Assembly (NCBI RefSeq): GCF_010119385.1
Contig: NZ_VFIE01000020.1
Coordinates: 60,939 to 124,938 of the forward strand
Origin: Nesterenkonia haasae
Lineage (GTDB): Bacteria > Actinomycetota > Actinomycetes > Actinomycetales > Micrococcaceae
DNA: 64,000 nucleotides
Reading direction: 5' to 3'
Each line of letters opens with the position of its first letter. Position 1 is the stretch's first letter. Of this stretch, positions 9,598 through 18,079 are shown piece by piece. The translations under genes and the position numbers were made by a program. Below the pieces are notes generated by a model that saw only the letters and a list, made by a program, of their open reading frames with translations, was not told where the DNA came from and did no database searches.

Positions 9598-9652
9598 GGG
9601 TTTTCTCCTCAATGAGCTGTCTCAGTGGTGGTGTCCGGAAGTGTGGGGTGAC

Positions 9653-11197
9653 TCAGTGTGAGTCGAGCTGCGCGCTCAGGGAGACGAACGAAGCTGGCGG
9701 TAGGGACAAGGTGAGCTCAGCTCCGCGGTCGTAAGGCACGAGGGTGGCACCGCGGTATGGGGTGGGCGCTACTGCCTGAGGTGCTTGTGGGGTGTTGTGG
9801 TCGCTGACGTCTGAGCCGTGCAGCACTCGACCGCGGAGCCCACTGATGGTGCCGCCACGGAGGTCCAAGGTGACCTCCTGCGCTGTGTCAGGGTCAAGGT
9901 TCGCTGCTGTGATGGTGAGTGTTCCGTCTTTGGTGGAGACGTTCACTTTTGTATGTTCAGTGTGTTTGCCAGGGCTGGTCATACCTGATGGAGTCCTGGG
10001 TCGAACATCGAGCCGTTGTGCATCATGGTGCCCCGTGCTCATCTCAAACACATGGTAGGTCGGAGTAAGCACCAGCTCTGCTCCGTCTGTGAGCACCATG
10101 GCCTGCAGCACGTTGACTGTTTGGGCGATATTCGCGAGAGTGAGGCGCTCAGCGAAGTGGTGGAAGGCATCAAAGTGGACCGCAGCAACCAGTGCATCGC
10201 GCATGGTGTTCTGTTGGTATAGGAATCCTGGGTTGGTGCCTTCCTCCACGTTCCACCAGGTACCCCATTCGTCCAAGGCCAGTCCCACGGTCTGGTGAGG
10301 GTCATAGGCATCCATGACGGCAGTATGGCCCCGGAGAATTCTGGTGATCTGCTGAGCTTTGGCGATGGTGTTCCAGTACTCGTCCCGGCTGAACTCGGTG
10401 GCATGGCCTTTGTCCGCCCAACCGCCAGAAAAGGTATAGAAGTGGAAGGAAATCGCTTGGAAGATATCGGAGGGCGCTCGGTCCCCTAGCCCCTGAGTGA
10501 GGTGCTTCATGAGGGTCTCGGTCCAGGCGTAGTCATCGTCCGAGGCCCCTGCGGCGATTCTGTACAGTGAGTTGTGGCCGTGATCGCGTGCGTAGGTGGC
10601 GTGTTGCCGGGCGAGTGCGACGTACTGCTCGGCGGTCATGCGGCCTCCGCAGCCCCAGGGCTCGTTTCCTATGCCGAAAAACTTCACGCTCCAGGGCTCT
10701 GTCTGGCCGTGCTGTGAACGCAGCTGAGACATGGGGGCGTCGTCGCCGCGGGTGAGGTACTCCACCCATTCGCTGGTCTCGCGGACCGTTCCGGACCCGA
10801 CGTTGGCCGAGATATACGGTTCGGTATTGAGCAACTCACAGAGCTTCATGAACTCGTGGGTACCAAAGTGGTTGTTCTCCACCACGTCACCCCAATGGGT
10901 GTTGACCATTCGCGGCCGGTCTTGGCGCGGCCCGATGCCGTCCATCCAATGGTATTCATCGGCGAAGCAGCCACCCGGCCAGCGCAGGTTGGGAATTTTG
11001 AGCCCCCGCAGCGCAGCGACGACGTCTGACCGGATGCCGTCGACATTGTCTATCTCGGAATCTTCACCCACCCAGAAGCCTTCATAGATGCATCGGCCCA
11101 AGTGCTCCGCGAAGTGGCCATAGATATGGCGGCTAATCACTGGACCCGGTGTGTCCAGATTCACGACTACCTCGTCAGTTCCTTGCTGAGCATTCAT
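9653..11197 (-). CDS. abfA: Alpha-L-arabinofuranosidase, glycoside hydrolase family 51
   Basis: The 514-residue length and motifs match intracellular GH51 alpha-L-arabinofuranosidases: [18 protein letters not shown] at the N-terminus, [14 protein letters not shown], acid/base E179 in [11 protein letters not shown], and nucleophile E310 in [10 protein letters not shown]. No signal peptide is visible, so it acts on imported arabino-oligosaccharides. A small C-terminal beta domain ends the protein. It is the first gene of the minus-strand unit and is preceded by a good promoter and a TGTGA-type site. It would release terminal L-arabinofuranose so that the downstream beta-galactosidases can reach the galactan chain. 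Confidence 0.96.
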   Translation of the reverse strand: MNAQQGTDEVVVNLDTPGPVISRHIYGHFAEHLGRCIYEGFWVGEDSEIDNVDGIRSDVVAALRGLKIPNLRWPGGCFADEYHWMDGIGPRQDRPRMVNTHWGDVVENNHFGTHEFMKLCELLNTEPYISANVGSGTVRETSEWVEYLTRGDDAPMSQLRSQHGQTEPWSVKFFGIGNEPWGCGGRMTAEQYVALARQHATYARDHGHNSLYRIAAGASDDDYAWTETLMKHLTQGLGDRAPSDIFQAISFHFYTFSGGWADKGHATEFSRDEYWNTIAKAQQITRILRGHTAVMDAYDPHQTVGLALDEWGTWWNVEEGTNPGFLYQQNTMRDALVAAVHFDAFHHFAERLTLANIAQTVNVLQAMVLTDGAELVLTPTYHVFEMSTGHHDAQRLDVRPRTPSGMTSPGKHTEHTKVNVSTKDGTLTITAANLDPDTAQEVTLDLRGGTISGLRGRVLHGSDVSDHNTPQAPQAVAPTPYRGATLVPYDRGAELTLSLPPASFVSLSAQLDSH

Positions 11198-11239
11198 GGG
11201 GTTCCCCTCAACGGCACTCTCATCACCGATGTTCGATGA

Positions 11240-11255
11240 CGTGGTTTACATCACA
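11240..11255. promoter_or_regulatory. CRP/GlxR-like site (weak), upstream of GH51 gene
   Basis: CGTGG-TTTACA-TCACA matches TGTGA-N6-TCACA with two mismatches. It lies about 45 bp upstream of the GH51 start and just downstream of the predicted -10 box. This is the weakest member of the site series in this window. Confidence 0.35.
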
Positions 11256-11264
11256 TTTATCGAT

Positions 11265-11293
11265 ACACTAGAGACGATGACGAGGCTCGTCAA
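11265..11293 (-). promoter_or_regulatory. Predicted promoter of the GH51-led unit
   Basis: Read on the minus strand, TTGACG (11288-11293) is separated by 17 bp from TAGTGT (11265-11270). This is a good sigma-70/SigA-type spacing in the intergenic space ahead of the GH51 gene. The prediction is based on sequence alone. Confidence 0.6.
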
Positions 11294-11444
11294 GAAAGGA
11301 CAGGAAAACGTGTGCGTCTAGATGTGCAGGAAAGGAGTCGGATCCAAAGGGTGGGCTACCGTCCCCACGGACGTATCAACGCCCTCCGTTGTTCTCATGT
11401 AAGCGCGATGCCTACAGCTAGAACAGAGATCCTGGGCACAGGAG

Positions 11445-12242
11445 CTATGGCCTCCACCGGTGAAACCACTCCGCTGCAGCCGGGAGAGCCTCCCTCAGCG
11501 GCTCGATACGCGGATGCCAGGCCCGTTCCCACTCAAGGGAACACCATCCAGAAAACGCCTGCAAAACCCGACCCTGGGTCTCCAGCGGTACCGTTCCGGT
11601 TCCTGGAATAACAGGGACCCATTTCTCACCGCGGAGCGTGGCGTCCTTGACCTGGAAGTATCCGAGATGTGCCCCCAGAATTTCTAGGGTCTCCTCCGGG
11701 GTTTCACCACACCGCCAGGGATGAAGCCCGTCCCACAGCACCGCGGCATGCTCAGGGTCTTCTAGATCCTTCACCAAGTCCAGCGCGGCGCGACCCGTTG
11801 GGTGTGAATCGTGAGTTTCTACCAGTATCTGAACCCCTGCGTCTTGGGCTTGCGGAAGGACCGCGGCAATGCGGCGAAGGGCACGGGCGCAAAGCTCCGC
11901 GGGATGTGCTTCGGCGTCCCCGCCGGGGAAGACCCGGATCGCGCCGGAACGGGTGTGATGAGCCAGCGCAATCAACGAATCTAATTCTTCAATGACCTCA
12001 GCATCTTCAGCTGGACTGCATACTCGGGCGTACCCGGCCAGTCCCGAGATCGCTAGTCCAGCGTCTTTTATGCGCTGGCCGATTCGCTGCGCCTCGGTAG
12101 ATTCCAGACCCAGGTGCAGGAACTCGGTGTCATGGACCCGGAGCTCCACTCCCTGACACCCACCACTGGTGGCGAGCCTAATGACCTCCTCCAGGGGCGC
12201 TCCCGGGATGCCCAGTGTGCTCACTGAAAACTTCCAGGTCAT
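11445..12242 (-). CDS. Sugar-phosphate isomerase/epimerase, TIM-barrel (AP_endonuc_2 fold)
   Basis: The 265-residue protein begins MTWKFSVSTLGIPGAPLEEVIRLA and has the family's GCQGVELRVHD strand, the LVETHDSHPTG strand with metal ligands, a LWDGLHPWRCGE strand and a final SLEWERAWHP strand. The acidic and histidine residues in those strands are the usual divalent-metal ligands of xylose-isomerase-like barrels. Its ATG overlaps the stop of the DUF2264 gene (TGATGA), so it is translationally coupled to it as the last gene of the unit starting at 16615. It probably isomerises or epimerises a keto-sugar acid or sugar phosphate; the exact substrate is unknown. Confidence 0.85.
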   Translation of the reverse strand: MTWKFSVSTLGIPGAPLEEVIRLATSGGCQGVELRVHDTEFLHLGLESTEAQRIGQRIKDAGLAISGLAGYARVCSPAEDAEVIEELDSLIALAHHTRSGAIRVFPGGDAEAHPAELCARALRRIAAVLPQAQDAGVQILVETHDSHPTGRAALDLVKDLEDPEHAAVLWDGLHPWRCGETPEETLEILGAHLGYFQVKDATLRGEKWVPVIPGTGTVPLETQGRVLQAFSGWCSLEWERAWHPRIEPLREALPAAAEWFHRWRP

Positions 12243-14224
12243 CAATCCCTCACCCCTCGGGTGGCAACGACGCCCAGGTCAAGGTCCACAACAACCACCC
12301 TGTTGTGCCCAGCCCACTGAAAGGTGACCTGATTCTCTGTGATGCTCAGATTCTCCACCTCGGCAATACCGTCAGACCGGTCTGATTCAACTCCGGTGAG
12401 GGACGCCAGCGCCACCAATACTTGCCCAACACCGGGAGCGAGCTCCGCGCGAAGTCGCGGGACCTCGACTATCGGCTCAAACGCGGTCCCTTCCGGGGCG
12501 ACCTCCGTAGTCGGTCGCTCCCAACCTGCCAGGGGCAGTAACGTCGACGTGACTTCCTTGGCAGAACCGAAACGCGTCGCCCATCCCGAAGACTGGAGGG
12601 ATGAACCCTGAGGAGCACCACGGATCGCGTGAATTCGCAGTTCGGACGCACCATACACGACGACGACGCTTGTCACTTTGAGGCCAGGGAATGCCGATGC
12701 CCGACCGGAGAAGACCGGCCGATGCCAGGAGGCAGCCCATCCGATACCGTGTTCAACTCCCGTGCCAAGGGGATGAATACGGGTGCGTACTCCACGTTCT
12801 CCGCGCCAAAAGACTGAGAGATCATTATCCGGCTGGTTGGTAGGCGAGGTCGGTCCGGAGTGTGTCGAGTAGACCCAACGCGAATAGAGTGGGTCCGTCG
12901 CTGAACCCGCCTCACCATTTACCGCCCTGAGATGGTCGCTGCCATGGTTGTGAAGCCTGACAATGCCGTCCTCCTGGGTGGAGTGAAGGAGGAATCCTGG
13001 CGCCTTCAGAGCGATCACATGGTCTCGGGTCTCTACCGGCATCTTCTGCTCGGTATCAACCCACAGGGGATCGTTCGGTGGCGCCAGTAGCGCGACAAAT
13101 GCCTTCGACGCCCAGTAGGGGGAGCCCGGGCCCGAGTACTTTTGCACAGTCGCGGCGTGCTTCCCGTACCAACCGAGGGTGAGCACGCCGTGCTCATCGA
13201 GCGCGCCACGGTCCAGAAAGTGCTTCAGCGATTCACTCACGATACGCCGCGAAGCGCCAGCGCTCAGCGGAGTATTGCCAGTCACAGCACCCAGTCCTAC
13301 TGCGGCACTGGCCGCAAAGCGATATGTCATCGACCGGCCGAAATAGACCGGTGCTCCGTTCGCTGCGAAGAAGTGTCCGTAGTCCGTGAGGTGTTCTCGA
13401 AGGCGGGCACCCCAGACGCTCATTCCAGGATGTGGAGCCCCATCCGTCTCACGGCTTGCCAGTAGCTCGTCCAGCACGGGGTAGAGATGCAATGCCCAGC
13501 CGTTGTAGTAGTCAAAAGACCCGCCATCACCGTCGGTATACCAACCCTCTCCCCTATACCAGCTGTCCACGAGCTGAAGCCCTCGCTCACGGACATAGGA
13601 CGTTAGCGCATCCCTCCGTCCTACTGACTCCAAGAAACCGGCCACGGTGAACGGAAAAAGATACCAGTTGTTGGGAGCCGGCACAGCGACCAGCGCACCT
13701 CGGAGCCACTCAGCCACCCGGTCCTGCTCCTGGGCGCTGAGCGTGTTCCAGAGCCACGGCTTCGTCATGCGCAACCCCAGAGCGATGGAGGCAGACTCCA
13801 CCATTGGCTGGCCGAATACGTCGTAGTCGCGAATAAGTGGCCAGGATTCCGCGTCGTCACCTCCAGGATTGCGTGTTCCTGCCACCAATCCCTCCGCGTA
13901 CTTGCTAAGCCAATCATGAGGATCGGCCCCATCTGCACCGGCTACTCGAAACGCCGCAGCCAGGAAGGTACGGGCATATCCTTCCAGACCATCGGAACGA
14001 ACTCCGCTTGCAGAACTGGGCCCCGGCAAGTTCAACCGCCCACCTTGGGGTGAAGCCCAACGCCAGGCTCGAGCTAGCAACGCGTCAGCGACAGCTTCCC
14101 AGTGATCACGTGTGTAGCCGGTGTACGGGCTGATCTGGAAGTTCAGCGCCGAGCTGCTGAGCGCGGCAGTGTGTGCGGAGTGTCCCTCGCCGGGAAAAGT
14201 TTCTGCAGTGTCGGGGATACTCAT
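12242..14224 (-). CDS. DUF2264 domain-containing protein
   Basis: The 660-residue protein matches the DUF2264 family. Recognisable parts are YTRDHWEAVADALLARAWRWASPQGG, LEGYARTFLAAAFRVAG, NNWYLFPFTVAGFLESVG, the aromatic-rich GEGWYTDGDGGSFDYYNGWALHLYPVL segment, and PVYFGRSMTYRFAA. The aromatic and helical pattern resembles an (alpha/alpha)6 toroid, as in polysaccharide lyases and unsaturated-glucuronyl hydrolases, followed by a beta-sandwich. No signal peptide is seen. The ATG at 14224 overlaps the dehydrogenase stop (ATGA), so coupling is strong. The biochemical activity of the family is not established to my knowledge. Context with a sugar-binding protein, a 2-hydroxyacid dehydrogenase and an isomerase suggests processing of an uncommon, possibly uronate-containing glycan fragment. 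Confidence 0.85.
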   Translation of the reverse strand: MSIPDTAETFPGEGHSAHTAALSSSALNFQISPYTGYTRDHWEAVADALLARAWRWASPQGGRLNLPGPSSASGVRSDGLEGYARTFLAAAFRVAGADGADPHDWLSKYAEGLVAGTRNPGGDDAESWPLIRDYDVFGQPMVESASIALGLRMTKPWLWNTLSAQEQDRVAEWLRGALVAVPAPNNWYLFPFTVAGFLESVGRRDALTSYVRERGLQLVDSWYRGEGWYTDGDGGSFDYYNGWALHLYPVLDELLASRETDGAPHPGMSVWGARLREHLTDYGHFFAANGAPVYFGRSMTYRFAASAAVGLGAVTGNTPLSAGASRRIVSESLKHFLDRGALDEHGVLTLGWYGKHAATVQKYSGPGSPYWASKAFVALLAPPNDPLWVDTEQKMPVETRDHVIALKAPGFLLHSTQEDGIVRLHNHGSDHLRAVNGEAGSATDPLYSRWVYSTHSGPTSPTNQPDNDLSVFWRGERGVRTRIHPLGTGVEHGIGWAASWHRPVFSGRASAFPGLKVTSVVVVYGASELRIHAIRGAPQGSSLQSSGWATRFGSAKEVTSTLLPLAGWERPTTEVAPEGTAFEPIVEVPRLRAELAPGVGQVLVALASLTGVESDRSDGIAEVENLSITENQVTFQWAGHNRVVVVDLDLGVVATRGVRD

Positions 14225-15285
14225 GCGCTCACTTCCAGTGCGTCGTGCGGTACGGGATGAAGCAGATCCTCCCCCTGCACCCATCTGCGGAGCTCTGCCA
14301 ACGCGAGGTCACGTAGACGCTCCAGCTCATTGCCCTGTGAACCAGCGAGGTGCGGTGTGATCAACACGTTTTCACACTCCCACAGGGGGTGGTCAGAGGG
14401 AAGCACCTCGGGGTCGGTCACATCCAGCACCGCCCGGAGACGCCCAGCCATAGCGGCGTCCGTCAACGCAGCTTGATCGACCACTGCACCCCGAGCAGAG
14501 TTGATCAAGACAGCGCCAGGCGGCATGGAGTCGATTAACTCGCGACTGACCAACCCTTCGGTGGCCGGGAGGAGGGGCGTGTGAATGCTTACGATGTCGC
14601 TGCGCAGAAAAACCTCCTCGATACTCACCAATTCCGCACCATACTGGCTGGCAGTCCGAGCGTCGATATAGGGGTCGCAGAGGAGAACAGAAATATCGTG
14701 CTGGCGCAGAAGCTGCATCACACCTCGCCCGATCAATGAGGCGGAGAGAATGCCCACGGTGCGTTGGTAGTTGCCCACGGAAAACCCCGTCTCCCGCAAG
14801 GCAGGAATACGACGAGACCGACGATACTCTGCCGCTCTGGGGATCACGCGCTTGCCCTCCAGGAGAATCATAGCCAGCGTGTACTCGATCACGGGCCGGG
14901 CGTTCGCCGCGGCAGCGGATACGACAGCTATACCCCGATCGAAGCACGCGTGGGTGACGTGATTCTTGACCGACCCGGCGGTGTGGATGATCGCTCGCAA
15001 CCGAGGAGCTGCGGCAAGGGTCTGGTCGTCAATCACTGGACATCCCCATCCAGTGACTAACACTTCGACCCTGGACAACAAGCCTTTGGAACGCTCTGAT
15101 TGGAATTCCGTGAGCGGCTCGTTCTCAGACATCTCGCAGATTCGGCGGATTTCGGTACGGCCTTCGTCGCCGATGACCGCTTCAGCGGTTTCGGCACTCA
15201 TCGCCATCAGCACCGTTGGACGATCAAGATCCAGACCAGACTGCGGCTCCTGTTTCGCGCAATGTGATGAGTGGTGGGCAGTCAA
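14221..15285 (-). CDS. D-isomer-specific 2-hydroxyacid dehydrogenase
   Basis: The 354-residue protein has the two-domain NAD-binding fold of the family. The cofactor-binding loop region is GILSASLIGRGVMQLL (the glycine pattern is slightly altered), followed by the acidic residue in LLCDPYID. The catalytic arginine is in NSARGAVVD, the acidic residue in DVTDPEVLPSDHPLW and the histidine in ITPHLAGSQGNE. The first start is a TTG at 15285 preceded by AAGGTGA. A later ATG (MAMSAETAEAV) is possible but would shorten the substrate domain. It follows the binding-protein gene by 43 bp and overlaps the DUF2264 gene. It likely reduces a 2-keto acid or oxidises a 2-hydroxy acid formed from the imported sugar. 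Confidence 0.88.
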   Translation of the reverse strand: MTAHHSSHCAKQEPQSGLDLDRPTVLMAMSAETAEAVIGDEGRTEIRRICEMSENEPLTEFQSERSKGLLSRVEVLVTGWGCPVIDDQTLAAAPRLRAIIHTAGSVKNHVTHACFDRGIAVVSAAAANARPVIEYTLAMILLEGKRVIPRAAEYRRSRRIPALRETGFSVGNYQRTVGILSASLIGRGVMQLLRQHDISVLLCDPYIDARTASQYGAELVSIEEVFLRSDIVSIHTPLLPATEGLVSRELIDSMPPGAVLINSARGAVVDQAALTDAAMAGRLRAVLDVTDPEVLPSDHPLWECENVLITPHLAGSQGNELERLRDLALAELRRWVQGEDLLHPVPHDALEVSA

Positions 15286-15328
15286 TGAATCACCTTCGCG
15301 TAGGACCCTGAGTCAATCACAATGCAGA

Positions 15329-16615
15329 TCATCCGAGGTTGGATTCAATCTCAGCAAAGGCAGCTTCACCTGCTTCGTCCGGTGTCATCTGTCCGAACAG
15401 AACCTCCGCCTGATACCGGTGCATCGTCTCAGATACAGTGCCGAAACCCAGGGGCGGAACTGGAGAGGCATCTGCGAGCTCGTCTTCGATCTCATTGAGG
15501 AACTCAGCTGCTTCCACCTCGGGCCCTTCGAGCTCTTCTACTACGGCTTCCCGAACCTCTGTGTTGGCAGGTAGACCGCGATCGGTCAGGTTCGCCAAGC
15601 CGGAGGCTTCGCTATTGATGAAGAAATCAATAAACTGCTGTGCTTCCTCGGGATGTTCTGTCTGCGAACCTGCTGAGAGAAACATGGAGGCTCTGTGCCA
15701 CATACCATTATCCGCTGCCTGGCCCGTGGGGCTCGGTAGTCTTAGGAGGCTCAACTCTTGGCCTGCGTTCTCGCTCAGCGCGGGAAACAAGTTGGAGAAG
15801 CCGAAAATCATGCCCATTTCTCCCTGCGCAATCAGTGACTGATCAGCACCAGCGCCCCGGTCTTCTTCGATCACCGACGCTGACGGCAGGGCGTCTGCCT
15901 CATTGAGCTCCTGAATATGGGCGAAATAATCCACCAGATCCTGGGCTTCAATGCCCAGCTCGCCGTCGGCTGTCGTGAGCTCCTTGCCCTGCTGCCGCAG
16001 CCACGCCTGGACACCGGCGAAGGGCTCGAATGGTGTCGTCGCTCCGTAGACACTGTCCGAGCTGGCTTGTATCTCTGCCGCGATTTCTGAGAAGTCTTCC
16101 CATGTCCAGGTTGTATCGTCGGGAAGGTCAACTCCGGCCTCGTCGAATACCCCGTCATTGGCAATGACTGCAACAGCGGCAAACCCGGTAGGAATCGCGT
16201 ACTGACCGCCTTCCGTAAAGCCCTGTTCTAGCAACGATTCGTCGATATGGGATGTCTCGACTTCTGAGAGTTCGAGCAGCGCCCCCAGCTCCGCGTACTC
16301 CCGAAAATACTCGAGATCCATTTGGACGACATCTGGCGTCTGTCCGCCTGCAGCACGAGTCGCTAGCTGGTCCCAGTACCCTCGAAAGTCACTGTAGTCG
16401 GGGGAGATGGTGATGTTGGGGTGTTCGTCCTCGAAAGCTTCGATGACTTCTTCGGTATTTGCGACTCTTTGATCAGAACCCCACCAGGAAAAGCTCAACT
16501 CGATCGGCTCCTCTTCGCTTTCACCTTCCCCTTCCTGATCCGCGGCGCAACCTACGGCGACGAGCATTGCCATGGAACCCAGGGCAAGGCCTTTGATGGT
16601 GTGGCTGTTCCTCAT
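15329..16615 (-). CDS. ABC sugar transporter, substrate-binding lipoprotein (second paralogue)
   Basis: The 428-residue lipoprotein has a signal peptide ending AVGC (Cys23), then a very acidic linker (EGEGESEEEP) and the family 1 sugar-binding fold: LSFSWWGSDQRVANTEEVIEAFE, FRGYWDQLATRAAGGQTPDVVQMDLEYFREYAELG. It heads the minus-strand unit with the dehydrogenase, DUF2264 and isomerase genes and faces the DeoR/LacI hybrid regulator across a 238-bp divergent region. It has no permease genes of its own. Conserved stretches are shared with the other three binding proteins, so the permeases at 34841-36764 are the likely partner. The ligand is unknown. Confidence 0.92.
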   Translation of the reverse strand: MRNSHTIKGLALGSMAMLVAVGCAADQEGEGESEEEPIELSFSWWGSDQRVANTEEVIEAFEDEHPNITISPDYSDFRGYWDQLATRAAGGQTPDVVQMDLEYFREYAELGALLELSEVETSHIDESLLEQGFTEGGQYAIPTGFAAVAVIANDGVFDEAGVDLPDDTTWTWEDFSEIAAEIQASSDSVYGATTPFEPFAGVQAWLRQQGKELTTADGELGIEAQDLVDYFAHIQELNEADALPSASVIEEDRGAGADQSLIAQGEMGMIFGFSNLFPALSENAGQELSLLRLPSPTGQAADNGMWHRASMFLSAGSQTEHPEEAQQFIDFFINSEASGLANLTDRGLPANTEVREAVVEELEGPEVEAAEFLNEIEDELADASPVPPLGFGTVSETMHRYQAEVLFGQMTPDEAGEAAFAEIESNLG

Positions 16616-16647
16616 GAAAATCCCGCTTCTCTCGACACTGTTACTGA

Positions 16648-16663
16648 TGTGATGTGCATAACA
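16648..16663. promoter_or_regulatory. CRP/GlxR-like site in divergent intergenic region
   Basis: TGTGA-TGTGCA-TAACA matches TGTGA-N6-TCACA with one mismatch. It lies 33 bp upstream of the binding-protein start at 16615, in the 16616-16853 divergent region that otherwise shows AT-rich promoter-like sequence. A related site precedes the paralogous binding-protein gene at 19357. Confidence 0.5.
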
Positions 16664-16853
16664 CCTCGATTATGTCGTTTCGATCGCTTGAACGTCAATA
16701 CCCTGTTTGAATCTTATTTCGATCACTCGATCACTCATCAAGCGCAGAATCACGTCCCTCCGTCAGCTGAGCCACGGAAGCTCAGGGACAGAAGCGAGCT
16801 CTGGAACTCTCGGTATACTTCGAAAATCGATCATTAGTTCATCAGGGGGCATT

Positions 16854-17984
16854 GTGAGGGAATCCGTCGAAGAACGTCGCAGACGCATCCTGGATGTCCT
16901 GGATCAGCACGGCGAGGTTAAGGTGGCGCACTTGGCCGCATTGCTCAATGTCTCCATGGTGACCGTAAGACGCGATCTCGAAGTCATGTCGAACAATGGG
17001 GGCGTCCAGCGCCGGCACGGAATGGTTGCCCGCGCCGACGCTGTGGCAGCGAGCAATTCCGATGATTCCGCAGCGCAAGGAACAGTGGCGATCATCGCCC
17101 CAGAACGCCACTCCTATTTGGGTGCCGTGACTGCCGGTGCGCGCAATTACTTGATGTACTCGGGATACCGGGCCGAGCTGCACCTGACTCCGAACACTGC
17201 CAATCCAGAACGCCAAGTGATTGAAGAGATCTCCCGGGGGAACGTCGATGGGCTCCTCCTGGCGCCCCGATGGCGGACGCTGGAGCAAGAGGACGCTGCT
17301 GCAGCCCTGCTAGAGAACTTGGCGCTGCCCACGGTGCTGCTCGAACGACATCCGAGTCGAACCCTGCCTCTCGAATCGGTGGACTCAGTCTGCAGCGACC
17401 ACTGGCACGGGGTACACCTGGCCATAGAGCACCTCATCTCACGCGGACACGGCCGAATTCTTCTCGCAGCTCGCCAAGACAGCCCCACTGCACGTGCTGT
17501 GAACACCGCATTCGCCGAGATCGCGTCCGCGCATCCGGACATTGAACATTGGATGACAGTTCTCAGTGCCCCCGACGCAGTGGTAGGAAGCGTAGGGCGC
17601 ATTGCGGAGGACGAGAGCGCAGCCGAGACACCGCATCGTGGGTACCCCGATCATGACAACCCGCAATGGCTGGCCAACCTAGTTCAGGAGCACAACTTCA
17701 CAGCTGTCTTGATTCATAGTGACGAAAACGCCCTCGTTCTCTCACAACGCCTGACCGCGAGCGCTATGCGTGTTCCTGAAGACTGTGCCGTCATCGCTTA
17801 CGACGACGTCGTTGCCGGCCTAGGCTCAACACCTCTCACCGCAGTCTCACCACCAAAAGAAGAAGTGGGACGAACAGGCGCTATGTTGCTGAGCCAACGC
17901 ATACGTGCAGAGCGAAGTGGAGAACTATGGACACCGCACCGGGTGAAACTCCTGCCCACCCTGCGAATCCGCGCATCTACGTGA
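16854..17984 (+). CDS. DeoR-type HTH / LacI-type sensor hybrid regulator
   Basis: The protein has 376 residues from the GTG at 16854, with GGGGG a few bases upstream. The N-terminus is a DeoR/GlpR helix-turn-helix (VEERRRRILDVLDQHGEVKV, then LNVSMVTVRRDLEVM, then GGVQRRHG), not a LacI one. The rest is a LacI/periplasmic-binding-protein-like sensor (VAIIAPERHSYLGAVTAGARN, NVDGLLLAPRW, LIEHLISRGHGRILLA-like strand, VIAYDDVVAGLGSTPLTAVSPP). It diverges from the binding-protein/DUF2264 unit and is its likely regulator. This domain combination is known in actinobacteria but is uncommon elsewhere. Confidence 0.88.
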   Translation: MRESVEERRRRILDVLDQHGEVKVAHLAALLNVSMVTVRRDLEVMSNNGGVQRRHGMVARADAVAASNSDDSAAQGTVAIIAPERHSYLGAVTAGARNYLMYSGYRAELHLTPNTANPERQVIEEISRGNVDGLLLAPRWRTLEQEDAAAALLENLALPTVLLERHPSRTLPLESVDSVCSDHWHGVHLAIEHLISRGHGRILLAARQDSPTARAVNTAFAEIASAHPDIEHWMTVLSAPDAVVGSVGRIAEDESAAETPHRGYPDHDNPQWLANLVQEHNFTAVLIHSDENALVLSQRLTASAMRVPEDCAVIAYDDVVAGLGSTPLTAVSPPKEEVGRTGAMLLSQRIRAERSGELWTPHRVKLLPTLRIRAST

Positions 17985-18079
17985 ATGCACCTCTCGGGCG
18001 CCCGGGGACAGCCATCCAGTGGCCATCATAAGGGCATAGCGCGCTGCTGGCGCCGGACAGGGAGGTCAAACCCCCGGCG

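Noticed and set aside
11312-11611. Plus-strand frame with a LacI-hinge-like piece (RVGYRPHGRINALR)
   Set aside because: The similarity to the LacI hinge region is short, six residues are missing from the expected spacing, no helix-turn-helix precedes it, and most of the frame is antisense to the isomerase gene. It may be chance or a very old relic.
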